From positions 53,566,509-53,630,508 of the forward strand of contig OX375882.1 of NCBI GenBank assembly GCA_947359465.1: a DNA stretch of 64,000 nt. The letters are read 5' to 3'. Within the stretch, counting starts at the first letter, position 1; the number at the start of each line of letters is the position of its first letter. The notes beneath the pieces were generated by a model, which had not been told where the DNA came from, searched no databases, and was given only the letters and a program-made list of their open reading frames with translations. Shown piece by piece: positions 1-15,400 of the stretch. The DNA comes from Metellina segmentata. Lineage: Eukaryota > Arthropoda > Arachnida > Araneae > Tetragnathidae. Made by a program: the position numbers and the translations under genes.

Positions 1-447
1 ACTTTCATATTTACTAAGGAAGAAAATGAGTTCTCTATACATGAAATCATATATTTCGTACACAAGTAATATTTAAAAAAAAAATTATGAAACAAAATTA
101 TAAACACACTTTGAAGACAAGTTTTTATTTTATTCAGTAATAGGTATTCATAAAAATATTTTCTGAAAAAGGAGATACTCTTTTAAAATCTCAGTTCCGT
201 TGCTTATTTGTTTCTTGAAAATATTTCTACCAAAGCACAGATCATGGAAATATGTGGACTATATTCAAAACTAAATAAAGAACAGGATAAACTTATGCTT
301 GGATAGCTAGAAATTCGAACATTTGGGCATTTTTATAAAGGCTATGTAAAATTAAACAAATTACAAATCTAACAAAATCAATGGAAATAATTAAAACCTT
401 ATAAATTACAGCTTCGTTCAAAGACAAATTAAAACAAAAATAATTAC

Positions 448-3400
448 TCATGGCGGATTTCCATTTCTGCCCATTCGCACCAGACTGATGCTAAATCATC
501 TACTTCGGTATATGGGACATGTATTGCCTTTTCAAAAACAATTCTGGCCTAAAAAAGATATCAACAATACTTGCATCAAAATATTGCTTTAGCATATTGT
601 TAAATTATGATTAAGATTACAGTTTGAACAATATTGTACGCATAAATCGATCATAAAGCAGAACAGAAAAACGGATATTACATCATCAACTTGTTTATGA
701 GACTCGTAAAACTTGGCAAAGGAAACCCACAAAGTGTGCAGTTTCCCACATGCTAATTTAGGATCCACTTTTGAAACTGCTTCAGTATATGTATTAACGA
801 TCTGAAAAATCAAGATACAAATTAAACAATACTCCAGTGGAAATTAATTTATGCATTCATGCAAGACATGTTTAAATTAACTACCTCTTTGGGTTTTCCT
901 TCTAAAAGTTTGATACGACGGTGCCATTCATGAACATTATGTGGATTTTGCCTCAAAAGAACACTGTAAAAAAAATTAATTGTAGAAAACAAAATTGGGT
1001 AAAATTTTTCGATACAAAACAAAATTGGGTAAAATTTTTTGATACAAAACAAAATTATACATAAACATTATATACCTATTAAGCAGCAGGGGTCTCCTTT
1101 CTAGTAAGTAATCAAACCATGCTAATCGCAAATCCAAATCCAGCGTTTCTGTAAAAATGTTATACGTATCAAACAATTTATAGTTCAGAGTAATATAACA
1201 GATTCTTGTTTTGATAAGATTTATTTGTTACATTATATTAAAATACATTTAAAAGTGCATAAATCAATCACTTTCTTCATAAAAAATATGTTTGCATGAA
1301 AATATCTCAAAAGGTCTAAAAACTAAATTTATGCAGAAAATTCAAAGATTTCAATTATGTTTGCATCCGTCCACTCAAATTAGTGAAATACTTTTTGAAA
1401 CTATAGTATATGCCAGGGGCTGCCAAATGCAGCTCTTCGTTGAGTTAAGTGTGGCTTCCATTGAAAATTTGAATCCTTTTTTACATCATTTCATAACTTT
1501 TTTCACGAATCTTGCTAAATTGACTAAGTGAAGCGTTCAAGTCACCTAGTCGCTTCAATAGGTCTTCGGTTGATGAAGTGTGCAAGTCATACATATTCAT
1601 TTCGAAGGTAGATCCCCTGTAGTGTCGACAGGTGCTTCTAAGTGTTGTCGGCACTTATTCTCGAGCGTGTGTCAAGGAGGTGATTGCTCGAACAGGAGGC
1701 AAGGCGTATGTCTGAGGTCGAGGTAGTCCATTCATAGGATTGCTGTGGACGGTTTTAACACATTTTACGTCAATTTTTAAAGATTTGTCCATGGGTCATC
1801 GTTAAATGTTATACTTTTTATTTTATTTTTATGACTCAAATTTTGAAATAGGTATTTTGTATTTTCTTTCTCTTAGTTATTTTTTTTTATGTGTGTTTTA
1901 AAAAGCCCTAAGATTTATGTAGATACGTAACCATATTAATTAAATTAAATTTGTGTATTTAATACAATGTAACTATAGTGTGGCTCTTTATAATACATGA
2001 AAAACCGGAATGTTGCTCTCATTGACCTCATGCACACCCACCACTGTTTTTGTTCTTAATAGTTTGACTGTAAACTATTAGAAACCACTGAACCAATATG
2101 TTGTCGGTAATAGTTTTTTTTACATGATACTTTGATTTATATCTGTTGGGACAATAAATTATCCATCGTAAACTAGATGGCAGCACGAATCAAAGGTAGT
2201 GTGTTGTTGATTTAAGCAAAGGCTTATCAATAGCACACACAATTGTAAATTATATAAAAAATAAAATTTGTTATTAGATAATTATTATGTTTAATTTTAA
2301 TTTAGATAAATAGCCTTAAGAAATGTTTTTTAGTATACCAATAATTATTTGTTAACATAAATTTATTAATTTAATTTTTATTTTGTAACTGTGATCAAAA
2401 CTATAATGTGAAAAAGACGCGTTAGTTTGAAAACGTGATAGAATCAGTTTACCACTTGTTACGATGCTTGATCTTGCTTGACTGGTAAATAAAGAATCGC
2501 ATTTGTCTCTACTATTCCTGTCATGAATTATTCCTACCTTAACTACGCAACCTACAGAAGAATGATTTAATCAAATCATACTGGAGTCGAATAAACACCT
2601 ATATATCCATTCATGGGAACCAAAATGACACAGAATGACTTTTCAAAAGTATACAGCTTAGTTATAAGTTCCTTCTAATCAATAGCTTATTAAACTAACA
2701 AAATTAAAAGTAGAAGAAAACACAAGATGTAATAATAAAAGTAATATTTTAACAATGAAACAGTATCGAAATGAAAAATTAAAAATAAATGTTTTCAAAC
2801 TCCAACAGCACTGCTACCTTTAAAAAAAGTTAAAATAATGTCGAGTTCTAAATGACTTGAAGTTCTATGACTTACCTTCTTCAGTTGAACCTTCCCTTTC
2901 TACTTCTTCAATTTTTGCTTTAATTAGACTTTCCTCACACTGAGAATAAGCATCAAAGACCTGCACAAAATGCATTAATTAATTTAAATGTTTAGGCATT
3001 TATCTGTACCACAATCTGAACTTGAAACTTGTTTAAAGTAATGTAAACAGTTTAATTATTTAAACATTCATCACCAGAGTCTGGCATGTTAATCATATTC
3101 ATAGACCATAGAGCACAAGATGACTGAAAAATCATGCATCAAATAAAACAAAGTTGTGGTTGTCTGAATCCAAGGACCTGAACACATCAAAAAGGAATAA
3201 CAATTTCACGGAAGAACTCAAATTACATACATTTGTATTGATGGTGGCATATTAAAGGTAGTTTTTGAAATTCATATGTTCCTTTTACATAGTAAATAAG
3301 CAATGAAATTTTAAAATCATTTTGTGTTTGAAAACAAAAATTAGATTTCTTTATTTTAATACTTTTCTTTTTGCTCTTTGTAACAAAACAATGTTTACAG

Positions 3401-6400
3401 CTGTTATATTTTAAAATTTCATATTGAAGCTTATCAAGTGCCCTATGCACAAATACACCTTACATATGAAAATGGTACTTCTAGCGCCTATACACAGTAG
3501 TACCAGTTTATATGAACTTTTTTCTTACAATTATATTTTAACACAGGAAAAAGCGTATAGGAACATTTAGTTAGTACTGAGAATTCAAAGAAATGTTTTT
3601 CTTCAAATGACTTTGTTGTTTATACTCCATCTGAAATGCAACAAATTAGTATACATTTTTTTAATTATGCAAATTGATTATGGAGGAATTTTGAAATATG
3701 ATGATATAAACCCACATGATACAAAATGTTTTAACAATCATTACCTGTATGGCTACAATTTTTTTAAATTTAAAATAAGGAAATTATAAGCAAAAATATG
3801 AATATATTAATAAGTTCAAATAAGTACTTACTTGAGTAAAGTCACGTACAGTCATAACAGTATTGATTGCCTCTTCATATATATCACGAGCCTAAAAATT
3901 TAATTTTGTTAGCATTGAAACAAAATTGTATTTCTTGACTACACAAAAGCACTCAATTGGTTTTATAAAAATAGCAATCACTTCTCAAACAAAATTTCCA
4001 GACTGAACTAGTAGAAACAATTTAATAAATAATACATATATGAGTAGTACATGAAAATACTAAAAAAATCCCCAAATAAAAACATCAGACTAAATATTAA
4101 TTAAAGACTAAAATTGGAGATCAATAATACTGAGTGTTTGTCAAGGAATGGTACGAATCTAATGTAAAACCCTGAAGTTATAAAAGTTTACGTGAAGAAA
4201 AAAGACAGTTTACTTTCTTACAGTACATAATATACATAGATCACATATTGACAAATATATCAGTTTGTTAATTTTTACATGTTACTTGTATTAAAATCCT
4301 CTTTGCACCCTATCAAGTATGTAGTTCTCTTTATTGCTCACTAGTCATTTAAACTCAATTTCTTACTATTTAATTTGGATCAAAAGTAATATAAATATCC
4401 CTGTCTAGACTATACTAGTTTGGTTTATTGAATTCTAATGGCGCAAGGGCCAAACTGCAGCAAACGGCAAAGAAACTGTTGAAAGTTTGAAATAATGAGG
4501 AAGCAAAAAGTAGAAGGGTAAGCAAGGGTAAAACAACCAACGCTTACTCTTATTGCTATCAATATGGATCCAAAATCTACTGTATTTACAGCCAGAATGT
4601 TAACCATTCAAAAGCCCGGATGGTGAAACTGTCAATGTAAATATAATATAATCCAATAATTTTTTAACCTATGGTCACTAGCTCTTAGTTAAAAATAAAG
4701 ACAAAAGACCAAATAAACAATTCATTTATACAACTCTAAATGCATTCAATTAGAAACAAGCACTATTTTTACTACAAATTTTAGTTTTTTCACATGTCTA
4801 TAGAAGTATGAATAGGTTGATATATATACTTCAATAATTCTACATTATGACATCCCTCCAATGTTAACTTTTATGTGTAAATACTATAATCACTTTAAAA
4901 AAAATCAAATTTATTTATTATTAATTAAAATACACTAAAAAAGAAATTAATTTCACACACCCTATTGAATAATCCACTTCGAATGTAGTAATCAGCCAAG
5001 CAGTTCCAAAAATGTCCTACTTGATCAGAAAATCGTCGCAATCCATCCCGAATAATAGCATCAACATTCAATGATTTTACCTGATCAGGATTTTTAGAAA
5101 TGAGTTCACACAACTCATTCCATAACTGAAAAGATATAAGAAAATGTTCAAAATGATTCTTTAACAGTACACTTAAAACTACGTTGCAAAACAAATGCAT
5201 GACTTTTGACATCACATCCATGACCACTCAGCCTCCAAATATCTTCTTACATTCTTCTTGAAAATCTTAAGTGCACTGTCCTAGTTGTACTAGTTAATAA
5301 ATCAGATTTTTCAATAGCTGAAGTTACACATATCGCGCCCCGGCAAGAAAAGTGACACAACTCAAAATTGCAGCACTTGAGAAAAATCAACTTAAAGGAT
5401 ACTATAAAACTTATATTGAAATAGTATAAGCTTCTTTTAAATTTCCGGTAAGTATTTATGGCGGTAGATTCTATTATATGATATAGAAAAGTAATATAAC
5501 ACGCTGGGGCACCTCATTCATATTATTGAATGACACACCTTCAAAATTTTCATTTTCTGACTTGTGTCACTTTTCTTGCCGGGGTGCGATATGTTGATAT
5601 ACACTACATGGACAAAAGTATTTGGACACTGCAGAAATTTGGAGGGGTATCCATCTTAGTGTGGGGTTGTTTTTCGTGGTTAGGACTCGGCCCATTGCTT
5701 TGAGTATCTGGTATCATGAACACTGATGTGTACCTCAATGCTCTGGATAATTCGGCCTTGCCTACACAATGGCAATACTACGGCAATGCTGGTTGTTTTT
5801 TCCAACAGGATAGAGCTTCATGTCATGCTGGAAAATGTGTGCTGGACTAGTTTCCTGAAAATGAGGTGAATTTGCTTGCCTGGCCTCTTCAAAGCCCCGA
5901 CCTCAATCTGATCGAGCACTTGTGGGACAAATTGGAGCAGCGAGTACGACACCGCCACGCACATCCATCTTTACAACAATCTCTTCTCACAGCCTTGCAA
6001 GAGGCATATGGCGAGGTATTCCTGACCAGACTTACAAAGAACTTGTGGAAAGCATGCCTCGATGTGTTGCAGCTGTAATACATGCAAAGGAGGGCCTACT
6101 TCTTACTAAATAGAATTTAAAAAAAAACTTTTTCTGATAAACATGTAGTGTTTAAATACTTTTGTCCATATAGTGTCTATGCAATTTGGCATATATGCTA
6201 TTTTTCTGTATTGACATATATGCTATTTTTCTGTATTTACATATGCAATTTGACATGTATGCTATTTTTTTTAAATTGACAAGCTTCATAACCACATATG
6301 TAAAATTTTCTGGAGGTATTAACACCATAGATATTTTTTCACTTAAAAATGTCGAACTTCGAGGCCAAAAAAAAAAGAGTATTTGCGGGAAGTTTTAATT

Positions 6401-9400
6401 CATTACTTTATTTTAAGAAAAGTGCTGCTGAACCTTTATGTATCTTTGGGAAGCTAATGGTGAACTTGCTATATCTTAAGATACTTGTGAACACTGGTTT
6501 GAACGCTTTTAAAGTGGCGATTTCGATGTGAAAAACAAAGAACGTCCAGGTCAACCTAAAAAGTTTGAAGACCAACCAGGTGAAACTGTTAATACTGATC
6601 GCTACAGACAACAAATAATCAATTTGAACCCTGCTTTGATCATAAAACAACCTGAATGAGTCAGAAGACACAGTAAAGTGATTTTGCTTCATGATAGCGC
6701 ACCATCACACACTTCTAAAACAGTTAAGACACGTTAAAAAATCTTGCATGGAACGTATTAACCCACCCGCCGTATTCACCAGAGCTTGCTCCTATGGATT
6801 ATCACTTGTTCTGATTGTTGGCATGCATATTTTCTAAGCAGCACTTCAAAACACATGAAGAAGTGGAAAATAGGAACTCTGAATGGTTTGCCTCAAAACA
6901 GGAAAAGTTCTATTGGGATAGAATCCACAAATTACCTTTAAGATGGGGAAAATGTGTAGCCAGTGATAACATAACTTTGAATAAACATTAAGCACTTTTG
7001 ATGTTTCTCTTGAAATTAATGTTTTCTTTGATAAAAAAAAATCTGCATTATTAACCAATACACCTAGTACATGTCCTAGACTACCAACATGCACTAGCAG
7101 GAGTCAGACAAAGTACGTATAGAGAGTCCATATATGTCAATATTAAAACTGGTGGGCATGAAACTAATATTGAGTCAAAAGATAAAAATCAGAGGAAAAG
7201 TGAAATATTTTATTGAAACACCATTTTCAAAAAACCTTTAAAGTTTTAATCAGTGACAATGAATTTTAATATTCATTCTGGAGTAATGTTTAGCTAGGTT
7301 GATTTTCGCAAGTTTTATCCCTTTTTGAAATAAGAGCTTCAAATTTTAAAATATCTAGACTGATTAATGAGACCAATAAAATTATGTACAACACATTGAA
7401 TAATAAAAAGCACAGATTACCTTACTCGTGCTATCTACAGTATGAAAATCTTAGAATATACTATTAAAGATATCATATTTATTTTTAATTAAGATCCACG
7501 AGTTTTATGTAAGAAAACCACTGTATTAAGATAACTATTAGACAGAATACCTGATGCTTTGGTTTCCCATATTTGGATACAAATCTTTCACCATTAACAA
7601 TTTCTGCTAATTTAACAGCTGCTTCATCAAGTCTATCGATTTGCATCAAATATTCAATGTAATCCTCAGCATCTTCATTGCGCAACTATAAAATATTATA
7701 TAAAAACAAAAGTCAATAACAAAATGCAAAATTTAAACTGAAGCAAATTAAATTGATATCTTAATAAAGCTATATTAATTTTTAAGTAAATATATAATTC
7801 TATGTTCAAAAAAAAAATTCGGATTTAATTTAAATAATTTTTTTTTTTAATTTAAATACGATTTTTATTATTTTAATTAATTTGTTGCCTTCAAATCTTT
7901 AAACATATAAGGTATGGGACATGCAAATCACAAAGTAGCTTCTAGAAGGTACTGATTTATGCTAAATATTAATATATATGAGGAATTAGGAAATATAGCT
8001 GGGTAAATTTTGGTTAGATTAAAACAATATAAATCATTCTTGGGACTTGAATTTAAATTCATGACAAAAATTAATACTTTCAACTATAAATTAAAAAATA
8101 AACATTTTGTTTGAAGAGATAACATTTTTAATTTTATAAATAAAATAATTAAATAAATTTCAACCGTCCAGCTTTTTGCTACCAAACTTTTTAAACTTAA
8201 AAGTTAAGTCAAACTATTAAGTTGAAAATAATTCTTTCAAAAATTACAGATATAGAATATAGAGAGATGGAAAGACTTTATGAATGGCCTTATTGTTTTC
8301 CACACAAATATTAAAACTTTATCGATATTTCAGCATAAACATCTTACACCAATTGAAAAAAATTTTCAGTCCATTCTATGACTATGTATGAATTTTCAAA
8401 AAGGAATTTGTTTTGCATATAATTTACATGTACTAAGATTAAAATTTTTATTGATTGAATTCTATACATATGATATAATCATCACTTAAGTGTATTTAAA
8501 GCTAATAGCTATTAAATTTTAATTTTGATAAAAAATGTTTTATATAAATGAAAATAGTACCAACCTTTAAATAGCGACGATAGACTCTAACAGCAGTTTC
8601 TGGTATTCCTTTTGTAGAAACAAATTTCAAATACAAAGGCCAAATCCTGTGATGTTGAGTAATTGGAAGAGCACGTAATGCTCTATCAAATACATGACGA
8701 GTTCTTGTAATTTGACATTGAATAGTAAGAAATTCACAGTAGTCCAACCATATGCGAGGCATCTGTATGAAAAAATGTACAATATGTTTACATAAAGCCA
8801 AAACTAAGACTCATAGAAAAAACTTTTACATATTCAACTTGCCAAATGTGCCTTTATATATGGCAAAAGAAACATGATGAAAAAGTATTTTAATAGACAC
8901 AAGGAAAATATTTTAAATAGCTTTGACTTTCTCAAAAATAATTTATATTTTTTTCAAATGGTTCAATGAAAATCAAAGGAGAAACAGAGATTATAAAATC
9001 TATTGAGAAAAAATCAGAGTAATCACACAACTGTAGCTCATCACACACAAATATTTTTTTGTCCTGGATAAAATAGAAACCCAACGTTTCATAATTTTTA
9101 CAAAAGCTCACTAATTAAGATATTTGGTATTAGTTTACACCTCATCACATTTAACCCTTAGACAATGGCTGGTACAGCAGTTGTACTTTGATTGCGCCAA
9201 GAAAGAATTTAGACTACTGGCCAGTACAAAAGTTGTACCTTGAAAGTTATATGATTTACACCAAGAAAGAATTTAGACTACTGCCTGTACAGCAGCTGTA
9301 CCTTGAAAGCTACAAGAATTGCAAAAAGAAAGAATCATACCAGTTATACATCTATAGTTGTAGTCAAAAGGTTAATATACAGATTCTAAGTCCTGAATAA

Positions 9401-12400
9401 CTACTGAAAAAGTTTTATTTAATTTAAATTAGTGGAATACTTAAATGAGCGAGCTTTAAATACTTAATTAAAATAAAATATTGATCACAAAAAATACAAA
9501 CTTTATGCATAAAAACTAAAGCACGTTCAAATGCACTGTTAACATCTTCATAAGCTGCATCTATGACACATTTCCCACGAACTTGAGCTCTCCTCAACTT
9601 CAGATATTTGTGCCAAATGATGTAGCTAGAGAAAAACAGGAATAATTTATACTTTTACGTATAATGTTTCAAAATTTTATTCAAAAGCCTTTCTCAAACT
9701 GCAAGCAATGCAGTATAATCACTGACAAAATACTTCTAATATTAAAATATTGATTGTTTGCAATTACAGTAAAACCTCGTTAAGTCGTCACTAAAGGGAC
9801 CAAACGTTTTTGACGATTTAAGCGGAGTGAAAACTTAGGCAGAGTGGGAATTAAAAAAAAAAACACTGTAATACTATTTTTATGAATTAGAATTGCAGTA
9901 GGATCTGGTAACTGGTAACAAAACTAGATTTTCAGAAATCAATACATGCAAATGAATGAGTGGAAAAAAACACTTTTTATAGTTACCACTTTTTATTTTA
10001 TTTATTTGGTATATTAAAATAATCCAACAGTGTTGATTGATGAAGGTGCTGATAACTGGAAATAACTTTCTTTTCTTATATACTTAAGGCTTTAAATTCT
10101 TTGTCTGTTGTACTTTAAATGGATGTTAAGTACTGTCGAACTTTCTCCAGGGCTTCAATTGTTTTTGTCTTGTTGGGTGGGGTTTGATCCATATTCTCAA
10201 CATCGCTAGCCTCACTTGAACTATTTTGTTTTTCTTCCAAAAATTCGGATGTCAAAGCTTTTACAGTCGCTTGTGAGCAGATTGTGATGTTGTTATCAAT
10301 GTTGTCAAATGCATAAACATTGCACCCCTTTTCATTTGCGATTTGCAGCAAAGTCTAATGGTTCCGGGTCAATGATGTCTTCGCTGAGGATTTCTTCTGA
10401 TTCTGCATTTGCTATTAACCCTGCATGTCGGACACAGTTCGAAACAGTTTGTGATGAAACAGAACTTCAGCTTTTGTGTATATAGTTAACTGCATCTAAA
10501 ACCGAAACTTATAGCTTTTCGTTCCTATCCAATGCTTTTATCAGGTCCTTTAGAATAATTTTTTTGTACTTTTGTTTAAAGTCACGAATTATCCCTTGAT
10601 CTAAAGGCTGAAGAAGTGCAGTTACATTTGGAGGAAGAAAAACAACTTTGATCGCTTTTAAATTTTAGGGGGGACTGTGGGCGGTACAGTTATTGACAAT
10701 GATGGCAACATGTCTTTTTTGATGCAAAAACTGAGAATCCAGTTTACGAATATGTTGTTCCCAAATCGTTGTAGTCATCCATGCATTTGAATTTGGAAGG
10801 GATTTAGCATTTTTAAAGCAGCGGGGCTTTTTGCTTCTGCCTATCACAAGTGGGTTTTAGTTTCTCATTTCCACTCATATTAGCTCCAAGCAGAAGTGTC
10901 ACGTGTTGTTTGCTTGCTTTTCCAGAAGTTCACTTTTCATCCTTAAATGACTCCAGTTTTATCAGGCAAAACACAGTAAAATAAGCCAGTGCAGAATGAA
11001 GACGTAAAGTAACACTGATAAGAAAAATCAAGGCAGACCATTGTGTTCAAATTATCATCATCTGCCAATCACCCAGTCAGTCGGACATCAGGTGCTGGAC
11101 ACAAGGGAAGGTCATTAACGAAAAAACCCCTTTGTAAATGCTTACAAAGGGGGGTGAATTGGCCAAACTCCCAGTGAAAACTAGTGCTTAAAGCTCTGTG
11201 GGCTCGTCATCGTTAAAATTTGGCACCCCTTTACCGCCGAGTTAAGTCGTCGTGACCAGTTGGTGGGTTAAAGTGAAGGGACGGGCAGAAAAGACAATAC
11301 AATGACATGCCAAATGGAGAAGAAAGATGCTTTTGGCCATTTTTTAGGGTGATGAGTTATCCGGAGTAGAATTAAATTTGGTGATGGGTAAAGGAGGGTT
11401 ATTTTACATTATTGTGTATGAGACCTTGTCGGGACCAGAGGGAAAGAACGATTTACTGAGGTTTTACTGTATAATGTACCATCATTTTCATTGATCAATT
11501 TTTGGTAAATTTGAAAATAAATTTTAGGCGAAATGCTGGTGTACAAGCACAATTCCAACAGAAAAGAAACAGAGGCAAATGAAAAAGGAAAATTCAGAAT
11601 ATGGGCAGTAACAAACTGTAAGAAAATAGATATGAACTATTTAAGTACTCCAAACATTTTCTTTCTAAATTGAAGTTTTAAAGAACGCCCACAATTTAAT
11701 GGTATTAAAGATTGGGAACCTCCCTTCATTTTTGCGAATCCAAGATAATTTAAGTTGATCAATCAGAAATCACCTCAAATTACATAAGTGTTGTACCTTT
11801 ATGTGCATCACACAAATGTAAGAAAAGTACCTACAGTGTACAAGATTCTAGTAATACGTTAGATTTCAATTGGTTTTAAGCAAGTGTATGAAAAATAAGA
11901 AATCAGATGTATAATTTTTTTTATAGCAGTTAAAGGGTAAAATTTTGAAACTTATGACACGCAGTAAAACAAAATTTTGATATGTAGTTGATATAGTATG
12001 ATGCATATCATACTTTTCAAGATCAGATTTGGATGTTCAAAGGCTCAAGGTACTTTCATTCCAAAATATTGCAACTTAAGAATACTGTACCAATTTAAAA
12101 ACAAAGTTTCAGGATGAAAAATACTTCATTCAATTTTCTTGAACTGTAAAAATTTATAATTAAGTGGAAAGGAACCTTATATAATTTTAAGAAGTTATAA
12201 TTAGAGGTGCATTTTTCTGACAATAGTTTGTCCTTGGATTTCCGAAGAGCACGCTATCACTAAGATAGAAAAAAACAAGCAATGCTCCAAAAAGTGGGCG
12301 ATAACAGGTTCACTGTCTCCTTTCCACAAACTGGTTTTCTTTCAATCAAAAATCAGCATTAACAACAGTAAGAATGCAAAACGAAACAAAAAGATTGCAT

Positions 12401-15400
12401 GGAAAAGATAACTTATCATTGTTTTTCTTGGATTTTACAATTTTTAATGCATTTATGAAGTCAAAATTTACTTTTCTTTGCAGCAGTATTTTCTTTATTT
12501 GTGTGATTTTCAATATTTTGAACTTAAAGTTGTTTTAAATTAGTTATAAAAATTGAACACATTTAAATCAACATTTAATTTGAAACACAGATTGTGTTTA
12601 GATCATTCAGCCTCTCTTGGGAGTTATGCTGCTTGCAAGGAACAAAATCACAAGAATAGCAAAAAATATATAAAAGTTTTAGCCTAGAAATTATTATACC
12701 TTTGACTCATTTTTCTATTTTATGTGTATGCTTGATTATTAAATATACTAGTATGTAGGTTAAAGGGTAATAATAGCTGTTTTACCAAATGGTCATCTGT
12801 AATTAAATTAAAAACAATTTCTTTAAATATTAAATTCTGTTGGAACATGTTTTTAAAATTTGTGGACAAGATAATTTTCTAAAGAAAAACATGTGGTACA
12901 GTCATGGAAAAACAAAATGAGCCACCTTTATGTTGAGCACTATTCATACAAGAGCAAATTCAAAGGTAACGTTCAATAGAGAATAATGTCCATTACAATA
13001 ACAATCCAAAAACGTTACATAAGGGGACATCTTCATATCAAATTTTGCACAAACAACATAATTTCTAATGGAAATATGTTTTCATGCCATAATCAGATTC
13101 TATCGTTAAATTAGTCTCAATATGAAATTTCATGACTTTACTATGTTTATATCTCAAAATATTTAATCCTAAACTTTGTGTCAATTTCAGGTATCCTCTT
13201 GACACATAAAGTTGTTATTCATAGATTGATATCCATCGTAGTTAATAGCTACTTGAATTTAAAATTTGAAAACTATTTCAAACGTATTTATCAATGATCC
13301 GAAAATTATTTTTATTACCCAAGTGCAAAGGATTTGAGAATTATATTATATTTACTACGCAAGTGCAAACAATCTAAGAATCACTATCCAAGATTTGTCA
13401 GATGCTTTATAAACTTTTGGCTGCCCCCTAAAATCGCAACAAGGAAAATTTAATGTAGCTCAAAAACAATTATTGGAATGAGCTGAAATTTTACAAGGTC
13501 ATATTAGAAATCTTTCTGATTTCCCAGAAAAATATAATACAGTTCCAAGTCATAATTTTTTCAAACATTATTTTTATAATTATTATTACATACTAAAAAC
13601 TATTTTTAACATAAAATTTTAGGTGGACTTTGTTTGGGTTGTTAAACATTAACACCATCAAAATATCAACACTATAGAAATATTATTTAGAAAGACGTCC
13701 ATAAAAGTCTAAGAAACTGATTTAACATTAGGAGCTTCAATCTTTCTGTGCTCATAACTTCAAAATAGTAAGACCTAATGACATGAAATTTGGTATCTGA
13801 CGCTAAATTTTAATATAGATTTGAAATTGTGTCCAAATAACAGGGTTTCTAATGGAAGTTAGTACTCAATAATATAAAGATGGACCAGTATGCAAATTTT
13901 ATGAATTTGAATGTATAGAAGATGTTAGGTTCCTGCAAAATGTCATCTTCAAAATTTCTCTACTGTTCAAATTGCTCGAATGAAGAGAAAGATTTCATTT
14001 TTTTCCTGTGACTGTACATTTATGAGGGAAAAATTTCTCACCCCAGGCTTTGGAAATAAAAAATATTTAGTTCTCTGCAGACTTCTTAAAACCCCTATAA
14101 ACTGTTATGTTAACAAGAGAAAAATCATTAGTCTTAGAGTACAGTAGGAATTTTGGAAGCTAAAGATATCACTGCTTAAAATAAAACAAAATTCGTCAGG
14201 ATATGGTGGCATTTGAATCAAATATACGTAGGTCAGTGTCTAGGAGGTATGAATTTATGCTTAAAATGACTACAAATTTCTTAAAAAAACAACAAAACAT
14301 TTATTGACAGTTATTAGTTTAGGGGGGAAATTACTACAACAGATATTTACATAAAGTGTTAATATTTTACATACTTCCGTTTCTCTCTCTCCCTTTTGGC
14401 GCCTTTTCACAAAAAGCGACACAGTCGAAAAGGCATCTTGCTAACACGGAAGTTAATGGCGATCGCCCCTATTCTAGAAGGAACATTCTTATTGCAAGAG
14501 CATGCCAAAAGGGAAGTGTTAATACGGAATTAGTTGCGCCATCTATCGCTAGATAGAGCAACTGGCTAATTAAATCCTACATATATATATATAATTCTGA
14601 AAGTCTATAATTTCAATTACGATAGGATAAATGTAAACAATGTATTTCTACTATTGATGCCTCAAACTATTCTCTAGTGATTACCACAAATTATTTTGAA
14701 TATGCCTATGGCAGCCCTTTGTCCAGGTGAGCTTACAATCTTTTAAGAAATAGACTTCACCTAGATCATCATCTGCGTTCACACCAGAATATCACACTAC
14801 AGTAGGCCCACATAACACACATGTGTTACTAGAAAGGAATGCATATATAACAAATACTTTTACATTATGTAATAATAATTCTAAAATAAAGATTGACACT
14901 GATGATAAATACAAGAGGTATTTAACTTATAAAAATTACATAAATGCAATTTTTAATACATATTAATATTTGTTCAGATTAAAAAATGAATAAATTGCAT
15001 TTAAAAGCTGCTTGAAAATTAACACATCTGCAAAAGTGCTATTGATGGTTTTTAAAACAAAGATAATAACATTTTTTCAAGAAAGGAGAAAAGCAACAAA
15101 TGAAAATAAATTACCTTCCAGGCAATTGTTTCAAAGCTCTTTCAAAAAGTAAATTTATAACATGGTTTGATGCCTCTTTTTTAAATTCAAAGTACCGTAA
15201 CCAATGCTTGACAGAAAAGGGATTTCTGTGTATCTCTTCTTCATAAGGTATGTCTTCATCATCCTGAAACAATAATGAATCAAATTATAAAATAAATTTT
15301 TAACACAAAAGAATTACAAATAAGGGGTGATGGTAATGATGATCAGGGTCTGGTTTTGTTGACCAATGTAAATTTTTCCTTTTATACAACAAATGATCTG

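Noticed and set aside
10115..10351. 78-codon acidic open frame as an independent small host gene
   Set aside because: It sits inside the TIR-bounded Tigger element, in the position of the transposase C-terminal tail.
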